Below, piece after piece: positions 1 through 8,406 of a stretch of DNA of 64,000 nt. Below the pieces are notes generated by a model. It worked only from the letters and a program-made list of their open reading frames with translations. It had not been told where the DNA came from and did no database searches. Origin of the DNA: Paenibacillus ihbetae (GTDB lineage: Bacteria; Bacillota; Bacilli; Paenibacillales; Paenibacillaceae); NCBI RefSeq assembly GCF_002741055.1, contig NZ_CP016809.1:1302001-1366000 (forward strand), given 5' to 3'. Within the stretch, counting starts at the first letter, position 1, and each line of letters begins with the position of its first letter. Made by a program: the position numbers and the translations under genes.

Positions 1-663
1 GCCCAAGTACTCGTTGTAATCCATCAATGTAACGAGGAACTGAAGCGGCTCGTCCACTTTCTCCGTTGGGGAAGGAATGTGCTCGATGATCGTTTCGTAC
101 ATGGCGAGCATATTGTCATCCTGCTTGTCCGGATCCTTGCTTGAGGTTCCGTTCAAGCCCGATGCATAAACGACCGGGAAATCCAGTTGATCGTCGTTTG
201 CGCCAAGCTCGATGAACAGGTCGAGCACTTCATCGATAACTTCAGCCGGACGGGCAGCCGGACGGTCGATTTTGTTCACAACGACGATTGGCGTCAAGTT
301 ATGTGCAAGCGCTTTGCCGAGCACAAATTTGGTTTGAGGCATGCAGCCTTCATAGGCATCGACGACGAGCAGAACACCGTCAACCATTTTCATGATCCGT
401 TCCACTTCGCCGCCGAAATCGGCGTGTCCCGGAGTATCTACAATATTGATCAGATAATCTTTATACGTGATAGCCGTGTTCTTGGCCAAGATGGTAATCC
501 CGCGTTCGCGCTCCAGATCGTTGGAGTCCATCGCGCGCTCCTGCAGCGTCTCATGCTCCCGGAAAATACCGGATTGCTTCAGCAGCTGGTCTACAAGTGT
601 TGTTTTGCCATGGTCGACGTGAGCAATAATGGCAATGTTGCGAATCTGATCTCTTGATTGCAT
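1..663 (-). CDS. typA: TypA/BipA translational GTPase (5' part only)
   Basis: The reverse strand encodes the first 221 residues of a ribosome-associated translational GTPase of the TypA/BipA family, which helps 50S assembly and stress adaptation. It starts with ATG at 663 behind AGAAGGGA. The G domain is clear: a G1 P-loop HVDHGKTTL near residue 16, ERGITI (switch I), [12 protein letters not shown] (G3) and NKID (G4). HVDHGKT and the order of motifs fit TypA better than EF-G or LepA; LepA is recognisable elsewhere in the window. The gene runs off the left edge, so domains II, III/V and the family-specific C-terminus are not visible. It has its own likely SigA promoter and is not obviously part of an operon with the gene upstream. 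Confidence 0.95.
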   Translation of the reverse strand, partial: MQSRDQIRNIAIIAHVDHGKTTLVDQLLKQSGIFREHETLQERAMDSNDLERERGITILAKNTAITYKDYLINIVDTPGHADFGGEVERIMKMVDGVLLVVDAYEGCMPQTKFVLGKALAHNLTPIVVVNKIDRPAARPAEVIDEVLDLFIELGANDDQLDFPVVYASGLNGTSSKDPDKQDDNMLAMYETIIEHIPSPTEKVDEPLQFLVTLMDYNEYLG

Positions 664-746
664 AAATGTATCTCAAATCCCTTCTGTTCGAATGAGCCAC
701 AAAGAAAGCGCCGGACGACATGCCGACGCTTCAACATACTCCTAAT

Positions 747-774
747 AATATAGGGAAACGAATGGTGAAATCAA
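747..774 (-). promoter_or_regulatory. Probable SigA promoter of typA
   Basis: On the minus strand TTGATT (774-769) is followed after 16 nt by TATATT (752-747). This gives a leader of about 75 nt before the typA ATG. The leader contains an imperfect GC-rich hairpin at about 697-732. Seen by eye only. Confidence 0.5.
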
Positions 775-800
775 GTCTTTTCAGAAAACTTCCAGTAATA

Positions 801-1313
801 TTACCATCCCCGGCTCCACTTGTTGTTTCGTCCGGAGCTATTGCGCCTCACGATCATCCATACGCCTGAAGCAATCAACAGAAGCGCGATGATGTAGAGT
901 GCCGCCGACGACAGCCATGTGAAGAAGAGGATGAGCACGGACAGCGCGATTAATCCGAGCGCCATCGGAAGCGCTCCGCCCGGCCGCGGCATTTCAAACC
1001 AATAATATTCAAACAAGCCGACCCCGACGCCCAAAATCAAGATCGGCCACAAGGATGACATAAGCCCCCATCCTGCAAAATTGCAGATCAGGAACAGCAG
1101 ACCATATACGGTTAAGATCCCGCCCGGGATAAGAATGCCTGCCGACATCCGGCGGCCGAAATACAGCAGATGGAGCAATATGCCCGGCAGCAGCACGAGC
1201 AGCGGCCATAACGTCCGGCCCAAAAAGCCGAATACGCCGAGTTTGCCAAGGAATATGACAATACCGGCCCCGACGATAAACAAGCCGAGCGCCAAATCTT
1301 TTCTTGAGGACAT
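801..1313 (-). CDS. Multi-pass membrane protein of unknown function
   Basis: This 170-residue protein begins at ATG 1313 behind GAGAGGGTGAT. It contains about six hydrophobic segments (roughly residues 8-28, 34-50, 58-78, 84-102, 114-132 and 134-153) separated by short loops such as YFGRRMSAG. The tail RRNSSGRNNKWSRGW is strongly basic and probably cytoplasmic. The arrangement resembles the N-terminal membrane halves of LiaF-like or DUF5668-type proteins, but there is no diagnostic motif and I do not assign a function. It stands alone between typA and a terC-type gene, both on the same strand. A terminator for the upstream terC-type gene lies at 1463-1500, so this gene probably has its own promoter within 1314-1460. 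Confidence 0.75.
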   Translation of the reverse strand: MSSRKDLALGLFIVGAGIVIFLGKLGVFGFLGRTLWPLLVLLPGILLHLLYFGRRMSAGILIPGGILTVYGLLFLICNFAGWGLMSSLWPILILGVGVGLFEYYWFEMPRPGGALPMALGLIALSVLILFFTWLSSAALYIIALLLIASGVWMIVRRNSSGRNNKWSRGW

Positions 1314-1462
1314 CTGATCACCCTCTCTTCAATATGTATGATTCATTACAGCCGCGCGTTTTATTAGTCGTTCGATACGTTAATTTTAGCCCAAACCGAC
1401 AAAAAAAACTATATCCCGAGCTTGTTCCATTTAAATAATTAACCAAAATCGCGGTTTTCAAC

Positions 1463-1500
1463 AAAAAAATGGATGACGGTCCATTACCGGACCCGTCACC
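1463..1500 (-). terminator. Rho-independent terminator of the minus-strand terC-type gene
   Basis: Read on the minus strand, GGTGACGGGTCC pairs with GGACCGTCATCC across a short loop (one bulge) and is followed by ATTTTTTT. It lies about 55 nt after the stop of the terC-type gene at 1555. Confidence 0.75.
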
Positions 1501-1554
1501 CATCGTTATTCGTGCTTTCCGTACGCCGATTCAACCCTTGCCACGCCAAACGAG

Positions 1555-2220
1555 CTAAGCTCTATGCCGCTTCCCCATCGTCTGCAGACCGCCGATCAGG
1601 ATGACGGCCCCCGCAAGCATTAACGGGATTAGGCTGTGGCCGTGAGGCAGCCAGTAAGCGAGCAGCACGCCGACGCGCGCATCCTGCGTCAGCATTTCCC
1701 CTGCGGTAAAGGCCAATATCCCTGCCCCGATGTACAGGAGCAGCGGAAACTTATGAAGCATCGAAGAAATCAGGCCGCTCCCCCACACCACGATCGGAAT
1801 ACTCAGCAGTATGCCGATCGCGATCAATGCCAAATCGCCGTTAGCCAAGCCTGCAATGGCGAGCACATTGTCCAGACTCATCACAAAATCGGCAACAAGT
1901 ATCGTGTTGATCGCGGACCAGAGCGTAAGCGATGCGGATATGGAAACATCATCGACCGTCTTAGGGGCCATCAGCTTGAAGGCAATCCAGACGAGGAGGA
2001 GTGCGCCTCCAGCCTGCAGAAAGGGGATTTTCAGCAGCAATACCGCAGCCAGGGTCAGCACACATCTCATCAAGACAGCCGCAACGGTTCCGATCCATAC
2101 AGCCCGTTTGCGGTACTTATCGGGAAGGTCCTTGCTGGCCATGGCTATTACCAGTGCATTGTCACCGCTTAATACGAGATTGATCATCAGAATTTGTCCA
2201 AGCAGAAGCATCGTTTCCAT
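1555..2220 (-). CDS. TerC family integral membrane protein (YjbE/YkoY-like)
   Basis: This 221-residue polytopic membrane protein belongs to the TerC family, which includes Bacillus Mn2+ exporters (MeeF/MeeY) that metallate secreted proteins. Two characteristic acidic membrane motifs are visible: NLVLSGDNALVIAMA near residue 17 and DFVMSLDNVLAIAGLA near residue 112, each carrying the paired Asp-Asn expected to bind metal. The ATG at 2220 has GGGGTG at correct spacing; a GTG three codons upstream overlaps that ribosome binding site and is less likely. It is divergently transcribed from a second terC paralogue at 2351. The specific substrate is inferred from the family, not shown here. Confidence 0.88.
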   Translation of the reverse strand: METMLLLGQILMINLVLSGDNALVIAMASKDLPDKYRKRAVWIGTVAAVLMRCVLTLAAVLLLKIPFLQAGGALLLVWIAFKLMAPKTVDDVSISASLTLWSAINTILVADFVMSLDNVLAIAGLANGDLALIAIGILLSIPIVVWGSGLISSMLHKFPLLLYIGAGILAFTAGEMLTQDARVGVLLAYWLPHGHSLIPLMLAGAVILIGGLQTMGKRHRA

Positions 2221-2271
2221 GTATGTCACACCCCCACTCTAACACATATGAGTCAGGTGGTCAGGCTATGC

Positions 2272-2300
2272 TTGCACAACCGGAAAAATAGGCATATAAT
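2272..2300 (+). promoter_or_regulatory. SigA promoter of the plus-strand terC-type gene
   Basis: TTGCAC (2272-2277), a 17-nt spacer and a perfect TATAAT (2295-2300) lie about 50 nt upstream of the ATG at 2351. The leader is short, so the Mn2+ riboswitch (yybP-ykoY) that often precedes Bacillus ykoY is not present. Confidence 0.8.
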
Positions 2301-2350
2301 GAATCGGCTTTCTGTTATTGTGGAACCGTATACGAAGAGGAGTGACATGC

Positions 2351-3037
2351 ATGGAAACCACCGCCGAATTTTTTCTGGCCCTTATCAACATCGTTTTTCT
2401 CGATCTCATTCTAGCCGGGGACAACGCCATCGTCATTGGGCTCGCGGCAAGGAATCTTCCGCCGACCACCCAGAAGAAGGCTATTTTATACGGAACGGGC
2501 GGAGCGGTTGTGCTCCGGATTATAGCCACCATTCTCGTTGTCTGGCTGCTCAATATTCCATGGCTCCTGCTGGTCGGGGGCATTCTTTTGATCGGCATTG
2601 CGTACAAGCTGCTGACCGATGATAACAGCGACCATAACGATATTAAGGCAGGCAAAAGCCTGGGCTCTGCCATCCGCACCATCATCGTGGCGGATGCCGC
2701 GATGGGACTCGACAACGTCATCGCCGTAGCGGGCGCATCCAAGCACAATATGGTGCTGGTTACGATCGGGCTGTTGATCAGCGTACCGATCGTGGTCTGG
2801 GGCAGCACCCTGTTTATTAAACTGATCAATCGTTTTCCATGGATCATTTACCTCGGCTCGGCCGTGCTCGCCTACACAGCTTCGTCCATGATTACCGACG
2901 AGAAGCACTTCCATACTTATTTTGAAGGCCATCAGATCATCAAGTATCTGTTCATCGCCCTCATTATCGTTGGGGTGTTGACGGCAGGCCATCTGAAGAA
3001 AAAATCGCAGCAGCGGCAATCGTCAACAATGTCTTGA
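2351..3037 (+). CDS. TerC family integral membrane protein, second paralogue
   Basis: This 228-residue protein starts at ATG 2351 behind AGAGGAGTGAC. It has the same architecture as its divergent neighbour: DLILAGDNAIVIGLAARNL near residue 17 and DAAMGLDNVIAVAGASKHN near residue 113, with about seven membrane segments and a basic tail. TerC proteins are linked to metal-ion export and to tellurite or metal stress; here Mn2+ handling is the most likely role by homology with YjbE/YkoY. Two non-identical copies placed head to head suggest an old duplication with divergence rather than a recent event. The gene ends ahead of a bidirectional terminator shared with thiI. Confidence 0.88.
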   Translation: METTAEFFLALINIVFLDLILAGDNAIVIGLAARNLPPTTQKKAILYGTGGAVVLRIIATILVVWLLNIPWLLLVGGILLIGIAYKLLTDDNSDHNDIKAGKSLGSAIRTIIVADAAMGLDNVIAVAGASKHNMVLVTIGLLISVPIVVWGSTLFIKLINRFPWIIYLGSAVLAYTASSMITDEKHFHTYFEGHQIIKYLFIALIIVGVLTAGHLKKKSQQRQSSTMS

Positions 3038-3104
3038 TGCTTCTGTGGATAAGAGGCATCCTAATAGGTTCTTAACCTTCGGGAGACATTTACCTTTTTC
3101 ATGT

Positions 3105-3152
3105 AAAAAAGAGCAAGCAGCCAAGGAAAACCTTAGCCGCTTGCTTTTTTTT
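3105..3152. terminator. Bidirectional terminator between terC and thiI
   Basis: AGCAAGC-A-GCCAAGG pairs with CCTTAGC-C-GCTTGCT around an AAAA loop. It is flanked by six A on the left and eight T on the right, so it works for the plus-strand terC gene and for thiI on the minus strand. Confidence 0.85.
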
Positions 3153-3246
3153 AAGTATATTGCGGGTTGGAGCCTGCGGGCGGCCCCCTGTTAACCTGCT
3201 GACGCTAATGCTGAAGCTGCTGAAGCCTAATCTGCTAACCCGCTCC

Positions 3247-4485
3247 CTAGAACCAGTCCTCGTTAACAACTGGCTCCTCATCGTTCGGGGAGCTTGCGCC
3301 GATGTTCGTGTCAGGTTTAATGATCAGCGTTTCGGTTCCGGCTACGGCTGCCTCAATCCGTGCAGCCAGCTGCTCCAACGAAGCCTCCACTCTCTCCACG
3401 ACATGCAGGTTCGGATTCGTTGTCGGGGATTTGGGAACAAACAGCGTGCAGCAATCCTCATAGGGAAGAATGGACGTTTCATATGTGCCGATATCAATCG
3501 CCGTCCGGATAATCTCATTCTTATCGGATGTAACGAGCGGACGCAGAATCGGCAGGTCAGTGGCCCGGCCGATGACGTTCATGCTCGCCAGCGTCTGGCT
3601 CGCTACCTGGCCCAGGCTGTCGCCGGTAACAATCGCCAGCGCCCCCTCCTTCTCGGCAAGGGTGGTCGCTATTCTCAGCATTGCCCTGCGCATGAGGGTG
3701 ATAATCAGATTATCCTGCCCGATCCCGACAAAGGACGTCTGCACATCCGTAAATGGAACGAGATGCAGCTTCAGCCTGCCGGCATACCCCGATAAAATCC
3801 GGGTTAATTCCATAACCTTCTCTTTGGCGAGTTGGCTTGTGTAAGGGTAGCTGTAAAAATGAACGCACTGAATTTCAAGTCCTCGCCGCATCGCCTCCCA
3901 GCCCGCTACCGGGCTGTCGATCCCGCCGGACAAGAGCAGCATGGCTTTCCCGTTCGTTCCGAGAGGAAATCCGCCGACACCGGGGATCACCTCATAGAAC
4001 AGATAGGTTCTTTCTTGACGGATCTCGATCCGGAGCTCGATCTCCGGATTTTTCACCTGTACCTTCAACTGGGGATAGACCCGCAGCAGCGGCGAGCCGA
4101 CCAGATGGTTCATCTCCTGGGAGGAGTGGGGGAACGGCTTCCACACCCGTCTGGCGGTCACTTTAAAGGTTGTTTCCTTCGTCAATTCCTTCTGCCCTAC
4201 AAATTCAACAGCGGTCTTGATAATGCTGTCCAGCTCGGAGGGGCATACTCGGACGGGGCTGATCGATACAAGGCCGAATACCTTCTTCAACGCACCCGCC
4301 AGCGCCTCGGGAGACTCCCCGTTCAGTTCCACATACAATCTTCCGTATTCCTTTATGATGTTCGCGTTAGGGAACGGCCGCAGCACGCTCTTGATATGGT
4401 TATGCACCGATCTCTCGAACCGGCTGCGGTTTTTTCCTTTTAACGTAAATTCGCCGAAGCGAAGCAGCAGCATATCATAAGTCAT
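3247..4485 (-). CDS. thiI: tRNA 4-thiouridine synthase ThiI
   Basis: ThiI adenylates U8 of tRNA and transfers sulfur to make 4-thiouridine; in many bacteria it also supplies sulfur for the thiamine thiazole. The 412-residue protein has an N-terminal ferredoxin-like region, a THUMP domain (about residues 55-165) and a PP-loop ATPase with SGGIDSP at 186-192. It has no C-terminal rhodanese domain, as is usual in Bacillales, so persulfide comes directly from a dedicated cysteine desulfurase. The start ATG (4485) overlaps the stop of the upstream desulfurase gene in an ATGA tetranucleotide and has GAGAGGGA behind it; a longer frame extending 15 codons upstream lies inside that gene. The pair corresponds to B. 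subtilis nifZ-thiI. Confidence 0.95.
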   Translation of the reverse strand: MTYDMLLLRFGEFTLKGKNRSRFERSVHNHIKSVLRPFPNANIIKEYGRLYVELNGESPEALAGALKKVFGLVSISPVRVCPSELDSIIKTAVEFVGQKELTKETTFKVTARRVWKPFPHSSQEMNHLVGSPLLRVYPQLKVQVKNPEIELRIEIRQERTYLFYEVIPGVGGFPLGTNGKAMLLLSGGIDSPVAGWEAMRRGLEIQCVHFYSYPYTSQLAKEKVMELTRILSGYAGRLKLHLVPFTDVQTSFVGIGQDNLIITLMRRAMLRIATTLAEKEGALAIVTGDSLGQVASQTLASMNVIGRATDLPILRPLVTSDKNEIIRTAIDIGTYETSILPYEDCCTLFVPKSPTTNPNLHVVERVEASLEQLAARIEAAVAGTETLIIKPDTNIGASSPNDEEPVVNEDWF

Positions 4486-5648
4486 TCTCGTTGTCCCTCT
4501 CTTTCCATAATCGGGCGCAGCTTGTCGCACACAATGCGGAGCGCCTGCGCCAAAGAAGCCGCATCCTCAGGCTGATGCTCCTTGCCGAGGCTGATGCGGA
4601 TGCCGGAAGAAGCATGGGCCGTATCCTTGCCCATGGCGAGCAGTACCCGGCTCGGCTCGCTTAGCTTGGAGGAGCACGCCGACTTGGTCGACACGAGCAT
4701 CCCCTGCTCCTCCAAGGCATGCACCATTACTTCCGGCTTCAATCCCGGACAAGAGAAGTGAACGATATGCGGCGCGCTCCGTTCGCTGCTGTTCAGTTCC
4801 AGTCCCGGAATTTGGCGAATTTCATGAAGCATCAGATCCCTGATTTCGGTCATTCGGGCAAACAATTCAGGCTGGCCCTCCTGTGCGAGGCGCATCGCCT
4901 TGGACATCGCGACCGCTCCGGCAACATTTTCGGTACCGGCCCGGTGGCCGCTTTCTTGCGATCCGCCCGACAGGATTGGAAATAGCTGGACGCCCTGTTT
5001 GACGTACAGCAGGCCCATTCCTCGGGGACCGTTGAATTTATGAGCGGACAGGCTGTACAGATCAGCCTTCCATGCGGCCAGCTCAACCGGAAGCTTTCCG
5101 AATCCCTGGACGCCGTCCACGTGCAGCAGCGTGCGCGGATTCAGTTCCTTCACGATCCGGCCGATATCCGCAAGCGGGGAGATGGCTCCCATTTCGTTGT
5201 TGACATGCATGATGCTCACCAGCACCGTGTCCTTCCGTATCGCATCGGCCAGTTCAGCCAGATCGACAACGCCTTCGGCGTCCACCGGCAAATAGGTAAC
5301 CTCCCAGCCCAGAGCTTCGAGCTGCTTGCAGCATTCGTATACGGATGGATGCTCGGTCCCGGTCGTAATGATATGCTGCCCTCTGCTGCGATACTTCATC
5401 GCTGCGCCCTTAATCGCCATATTGTTGCTTTCCGTGGCCCCCGATGTCAGCACGATCTCACTTGGCTGCACCTGCAGCGCGGCCGCACACACTTCTCGTG
5501 CCCGCTTCAGAAGCTTCCCGGCAGCCTCGCCTGAGCGATGAAGGGCTGACGGGTTTGCATAATGCATCTTCATAATCTCGGACATCGTATCCACCACCTG
5601 CTCCAATGGAGGCGTCGTAGCGGCGTGATCCCAATATATCAAGGTCAT
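4482..5648 (-). CDS. nifZ: Cysteine desulfurase partner of ThiI (NifZ type)
   Basis: This 388-residue PLP enzyme of aminotransferase class V converts cysteine to alanine and holds the sulfur as a persulfide. The PLP lysine is K204 in SLSAHKFNGPRG, the stacking histidine is H100 in GTEHPSV, and the catalytic cysteine is C325 in STKSACSSKLSEP. Overlap with thiI by ATGA implies translational coupling and identifies it as the ThiI-dedicated desulfurase rather than the SufS/IscS of cluster assembly. The start is ambiguous: ATG at 5648 sits only a few bases from AAGGGG, while a TTG two codons later (5642) has better spacing and gives LIYWDHAATTP, the usual family N-terminus. Confidence 0.9.
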   Translation of the reverse strand: MTLIYWDHAATTPPLEQVVDTMSEIMKMHYANPSALHRSGEAAGKLLKRAREVCAAALQVQPSEIVLTSGATESNNMAIKGAAMKYRSRGQHIITTGTEHPSVYECCKQLEALGWEVTYLPVDAEGVVDLAELADAIRKDTVLVSIMHVNNEMGAISPLADIGRIVKELNPRTLLHVDGVQGFGKLPVELAAWKADLYSLSAHKFNGPRGMGLLYVKQGVQLFPILSGGSQESGHRAGTENVAGAVAMSKAMRLAQEGQPELFARMTEIRDLMLHEIRQIPGLELNSSERSAPHIVHFSCPGLKPEVMVHALEEQGMLVSTKSACSSKLSEPSRVLLAMGKDTAHASSGIRISLGKEHQPEDAASLAQALRIVCDKLRPIMEREGQRE

Positions 5649-5705
5649 TTCCCCTTTCCATTCCCACTAACGGCAGTTCATTGTAACCCAGACTTTTATA
5701 TTTAC

Positions 5706-5770
5706 ACAAAAAGATCAAACGGTAAAGCCGCCGTCCGTGAATCGGACATCCACAAGCTTACCGTTTGATC
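5706..5770 (-). terminator. Terminator of the lytic transglycosylase gene
   Basis: A 13-bp perfect stem (GATCAAACGGTAA with TTACCGTTTGATC) encloses a second small hairpin, GTCCG-TGAAT-CGGAC. On the minus strand it is followed by TTTTTGTGT, just after the stop at 5804. Confidence 0.8.
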
Positions 5771-5803
5771 CTCAAGCGAGCGCGCATGATTATTCCATCT
5801 TTG

Positions 5804-6499
5804 TTATGCCATATACTTCGTGCGTGCATTCATTACTTTGCCGATGTAGGCCTGGGTCTCCTCCGGGAGGACATGAAGCATGGACATAAGCTCCTCATCA
5901 CTCGAAACGCCCAGCCCCGCAATTCGGGTCGGTCCCGCATTGTAGGCGGCAAGCACCATCGCCAGCTCCCCGCCGAACCGCTGGAGCAGATTGGCCAAAT
6001 ATTTCGTGCCGCCCTCGATATTTTGCGCCGGGTCGAACGGGTTGGTTACACCCAAGCCCCGGGCGGTACCGTCCATAAGCTGCATCAATCCTTTGGCGCC
6101 GGCGGATGAAACCGCATCGGGATTAAAGGAGGACTCCGCGTCAATGACGGCTTTGATCAAAGATACCGGTACACCATAGCGTTCCCCAGCCGCGGCGATT
6201 AAATCGTCAAAGCTTGTCTTGACCGTAGATCCCGCATCTTCTTCGATTGAATAATCCTGAGTCCCGATAACCGGGTTCGTATCGCTGACCGGACCGAGCT
6301 GCTGCCACAGCAGACCGTCCTCCCAAGTCACGCCGGGCGGCAGCGCGCTTATCGTTCGGGCTTGAGGCGCGGTTGTCGGCTCCTCCGTCAACAGTTGGCT
6401 AAGCACATCGCTGAACCCTGACACGGTCTCTCCCGAGCCGGTGTGCATCCGCTGCACATGGGTTGTGCTCTGCGACCAGAGTATCGGATCAATTTGCAT
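5804..6499 (-). CDS. Lytic transglycosylase, SLT domain
   Basis: This 231-residue protein cleaves peptidoglycan glycan strands. The C-terminal half is a compact SLT/goose-lysozyme-like domain: catalytic Glu in KAVIDAESSFNP (E122), then SAGAKGLMQLM (133-142) and AAYNAGP (184-190), the three canonical motifs. Residues 1-90 are low-complexity and contain no obvious secretion signal, as in B. subtilis YjbJ, so how it reaches the wall is unclear. The start ATG at 6499 has GGAGGAAAGTGAG upstream at a slightly long spacing. It appears monocistronic, with a strong terminator after it and another terminator upstream at 6585-6630. Confidence 0.9.
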   Translation of the reverse strand: MQIDPILWSQSTTHVQRMHTGSGETVSGFSDVLSQLLTEEPTTAPQARTISALPPGVTWEDGLLWQQLGPVSDTNPVIGTQDYSIEEDAGSTVKTSFDDLIAAAGERYGVPVSLIKAVIDAESSFNPDAVSSAGAKGLMQLMDGTARGLGVTNPFDPAQNIEGGTKYLANLLQRFGGELAMVLAAYNAGPTRIAGLGVSSDEELMSMLHVLPEETQAYIGKVMNARTKYMA

Positions 6500-6584
6500 A
6501 ATTCTAACTCACTTTCCTCCGCAAAATTCAATGTTCTGGTCCTATTCTACCATGGCTTTGGAACAATCTGCTAGGCCTATTCGA

Positions 6585-6630
6585 CAAAAAAAGACGAACC
6601 CCCCTTGTTTTCTCCTAGGATGGATTCGCC
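6585..6630 (-). terminator. Terminator of the small membrane protein gene at 6657
   Basis: On the minus strand GGCGAATCC pairs with GGGTTCGTC (two G-U pairs) across about 20 nt and is followed by seven T. It lies 27 nt after the stop at 6657. Confidence 0.65.
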
Positions 6631-6656
6631 CAATGCTTCTTTTCGCGGCTATGGGT

Positions 6657-7019
6657 TTATCTGGCGAACGGAATCAGAATGAAATAACTGATCGTGGCCA
6701 GAATGCCAAGACCGATCGACCATGCGCCGGTCGTTCTGCTTCCTTTATTGTAAGCGTAGTAACCAACCACAGCGGCAATCGGCCCCAAAATAACAGACCA
6801 CATGAACAATGAAAGGATACCGACCCCGAGCCCGACATATCCGGCGGTCCGGCCAGCGGTCCCTTCCCTGCCCGCATCTTCGGCCCGGTTGACGGACACG
6901 TCGCTAGGCGGGGCAACCTCGGCCGCATATTCCTCCCGGTGATCCTTGCGCGGAAAATCGACGCGGCTTCGCTTACCGTTGACCACCTTCATCTTAGTTC
7001 GTCCCTGTTTCTTATCCAA
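6657..7019 (-). CDS. Small membrane protein, DUF4190-like
   Basis: The 120-residue product has a basic, hydrophilic N-terminus of about 60 residues followed by two hydrophobic segments (about 64-92 and 97-118) with Gly-rich GLGVGILSLFMWSVILGPIAA and GAWSIGLGILATISYFILIP. This pattern resembles DUF4190-type proteins; the function is unknown. The start is decided by the ribosome binding site: AGGAGG is followed by a TTG at correct spacing (7019), while the GTG three codons earlier overlaps the AGGAGG itself. An internal ATG nine codons later has no good ribosome binding site. Confidence 0.75.
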   Translation of the reverse strand: MDKKQGRTKMKVVNGKRSRVDFPRKDHREEYAAEVAPPSDVSVNRAEDAGREGTAGRTAGYVGLGVGILSLFMWSVILGPIAAVVGYYAYNKGSRTTGAWSIGLGILATISYFILIPFAR

Positions 7020-7115
7020 TGCATACACCTCCTAATTGGATCATTCTAAAATGCCTGAATAGCTGCCAAATTTAAGGAATGAGACCACAAATCATTGTTA
7101 CCGTACGCCCAAGCA

Positions 7116-7340
7116 TTATGCCCGAGGCTTGAAGGTCAAGCAGCAGGTTTCGGAGGATTTGTCCGCGACATCCTGGTGGTCATTCGTGTACGCCTCTGCT
7201 CCGTACTCCTCATTCAGCTTCATGTGGGCATGGCGGTCAATTTCGATCATAATCATTTCGGCTTTGCACACGTTTTGTTCTCCCCAATAATGACAATTGC
7301 TTACACTGCATTTCACTAATGGTTTGGCTTCGTTGGCCAT
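7116..7340 (-). CDS. DUF1540 domain protein, Cys-rich small protein
   Basis: This 74-residue protein has an N-terminal cysteine pattern C-x4-C-x8-C (KCSVSNCHYWGEQNVCKA) and a CC pair near the C-terminus (SSETCCLTF). That is the layout of the DUF1540 family, common in spore formers and of unknown function; the cysteines probably bind a metal ion. The start ATG (7340) follows GAGGTGATG. It seems to be a single gene; no strong terminator is visible directly downstream (7029-7115). Confidence 0.85.
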   Translation of the reverse strand: MANEAKPLVKCSVSNCHYWGEQNVCKAEMIMIEIDRHAHMKLNEEYGAEAYTNDHQDVADKSSETCCLTFKPRA

Positions 7341-7511
7341 TTAGCATCACCTCGTCAACATTTTTTCCTGAGTACAGCGGCGGTATGCACCGTTTCGACT
7401 GTCAGTTGGTGTCAGGACGAGGAATCCGAAGCTCGGCCAGGCTATTTATGTTTCCGGCGGAGTAGCACAAGGTTAAGAGCAAATCAGTTTCAATGATGAG
7501 TTCTGAAGCAC

Positions 7512-7562
7512 AAAAAAAAGAGCCATCCCCACTGCAGTTGCAAACTGCATGGGGACAGCTCT
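7512..7562 (-). terminator. Terminator of the ypuI-like gene
   Basis: A long near-perfect hairpin on the minus strand (outer AGAGC/GCTCT and TCCCCA/TGGGGA, inner TGCAGTT/AACTGCA) ends in eight T. The remainder of 7341-7638 holds no gene that I can support. Confidence 0.9.
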
Positions 7563-7638
7563 TGTCAGGTTAAAAATGAGTGCGGAACAACCTGCGGCCG
7601 GATAAGGATCGGCGTTCAAGTTTTTAGGCGTTTTCTGA

Positions 7639-8145
7639 TTAAGCGTGGCTCTTCTCGGAATGCATCCGGCGCTCCGTCAAATAATCACTCTCATAATAAG
7701 CCAGGTCGTCACGGAGCTCTTCGTAGATCTTCGTAATGTTCATGATGACGTCGCGTGCCGGACGCACCGGCTTCTTCCGGAAGCGAATCGCATCCTGGCC
7801 AGTGTAGGCATAGCGGCCGTCTTCGGAGTAGCTTTCGTTGACAGGATAAAAAAAGCTGTTTACGCAGCGATGATACACATTATACAAAGCCTTCTCGGCA
7901 AAATCGGCATCAAAATTAGGGCGACGCTGCACAACGCCAAGCTTCTCATAGGAAACTTCTGAAAATACGAGCAGATGACGAACATCGGACAGAAATCCCT
8001 TATAAAAATGTACGGTCTCTTCATCGCGTTCCTCGACCAGCTGCGGTAAAGCATACTCGTTCAAAAACGCTTCCATAATCGAAATAGCAGATTTCAACTT
8101 GTCTCTGGACTCCGAACATAATTTCTGAAGATTGTCTGCTGGCAT
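7639..8145 (-). CDS. YpuI/DUF3907 family cytosolic protein
   Basis: This 168-residue, mostly helical protein matches the YpuI (DUF3907) family seen in Bacillales in features such as NEYALPQLVEERDEETVHFYKGFLSDVRHLLVFSEVSYEKL and a central Arg-rich segment RFRKKPVRPARDV. No catalytic motif, signal peptide or membrane segment is visible and the function is unknown. The ATG at 8145 follows AAGGGGGATC. It is divergent from the S8 protease gene and ends in a strong terminator. Confidence 0.8.
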   Translation of the reverse strand: MPADNLQKLCSESRDKLKSAISIMEAFLNEYALPQLVEERDEETVHFYKGFLSDVRHLLVFSEVSYEKLGVVQRRPNFDADFAEKALYNVYHRCVNSFFYPVNESYSEDGRYAYTGQDAIRFRKKPVRPARDVIMNITKIYEELRDDLAYYESDYLTERRMHSEKSHA

Positions 8146-8280
8146 TACGATAGATCCCCCTTAATGGTGTGACCGCCAGAGCTAATATCCCTGCACGCTA
8201 ACGGTCGTACTAATATGTACTATCCTAACACAAATTTGGAGCGAGCGAAATCCCTTCTGAATGCACTTACAAGGATATTT

Positions 8281-8406
8281 ATGGTGCTGACCTTAGCTCA
8301 AGTTCTTCCACTTTCCACAAGCCCCTCATCGCGAATAAAACAGGTGCCCATTTCCCACGCTAACCATATCAAATCCGTCTTAGGCGGTGAGGAGGAATAC
8401 ATGTGA
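8281..8406 (+). CDS. Possible small ORF coupled to the S8 protease gene
   Basis: A frame of 41 codons from ATG 8281 (or 63 codons from ATG 8215) ends in a TGA that overlaps the GTG start of the protease gene as GTGA, a layout typical of translational coupling. The short form starts hydrophobic (MVLTLAQVLPLSTSP). AAGGATA lies upstream of the inner ATG but is weak. There is no recognisable domain. It may simply be the protease leader; I list it because the overlap is exact. Confidence 0.25.
   Translation: MVLTLAQVLPLSTSPSSRIKQVPISHANHIKSVLGGEEEYM

Noticed and set aside
1318..1503. 61-codon minus-strand frame upstream of the 801 gene
   Set aside because: It includes the terC terminator and has no ribosome binding site or similarity.
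2221..2350. Possible Mn2+ riboswitch (yybP-ykoY) between the terC genes
   Set aside because: The gap is only 130 nt and contains the promoter and ribosome binding sites; no conserved riboswitch core is present.
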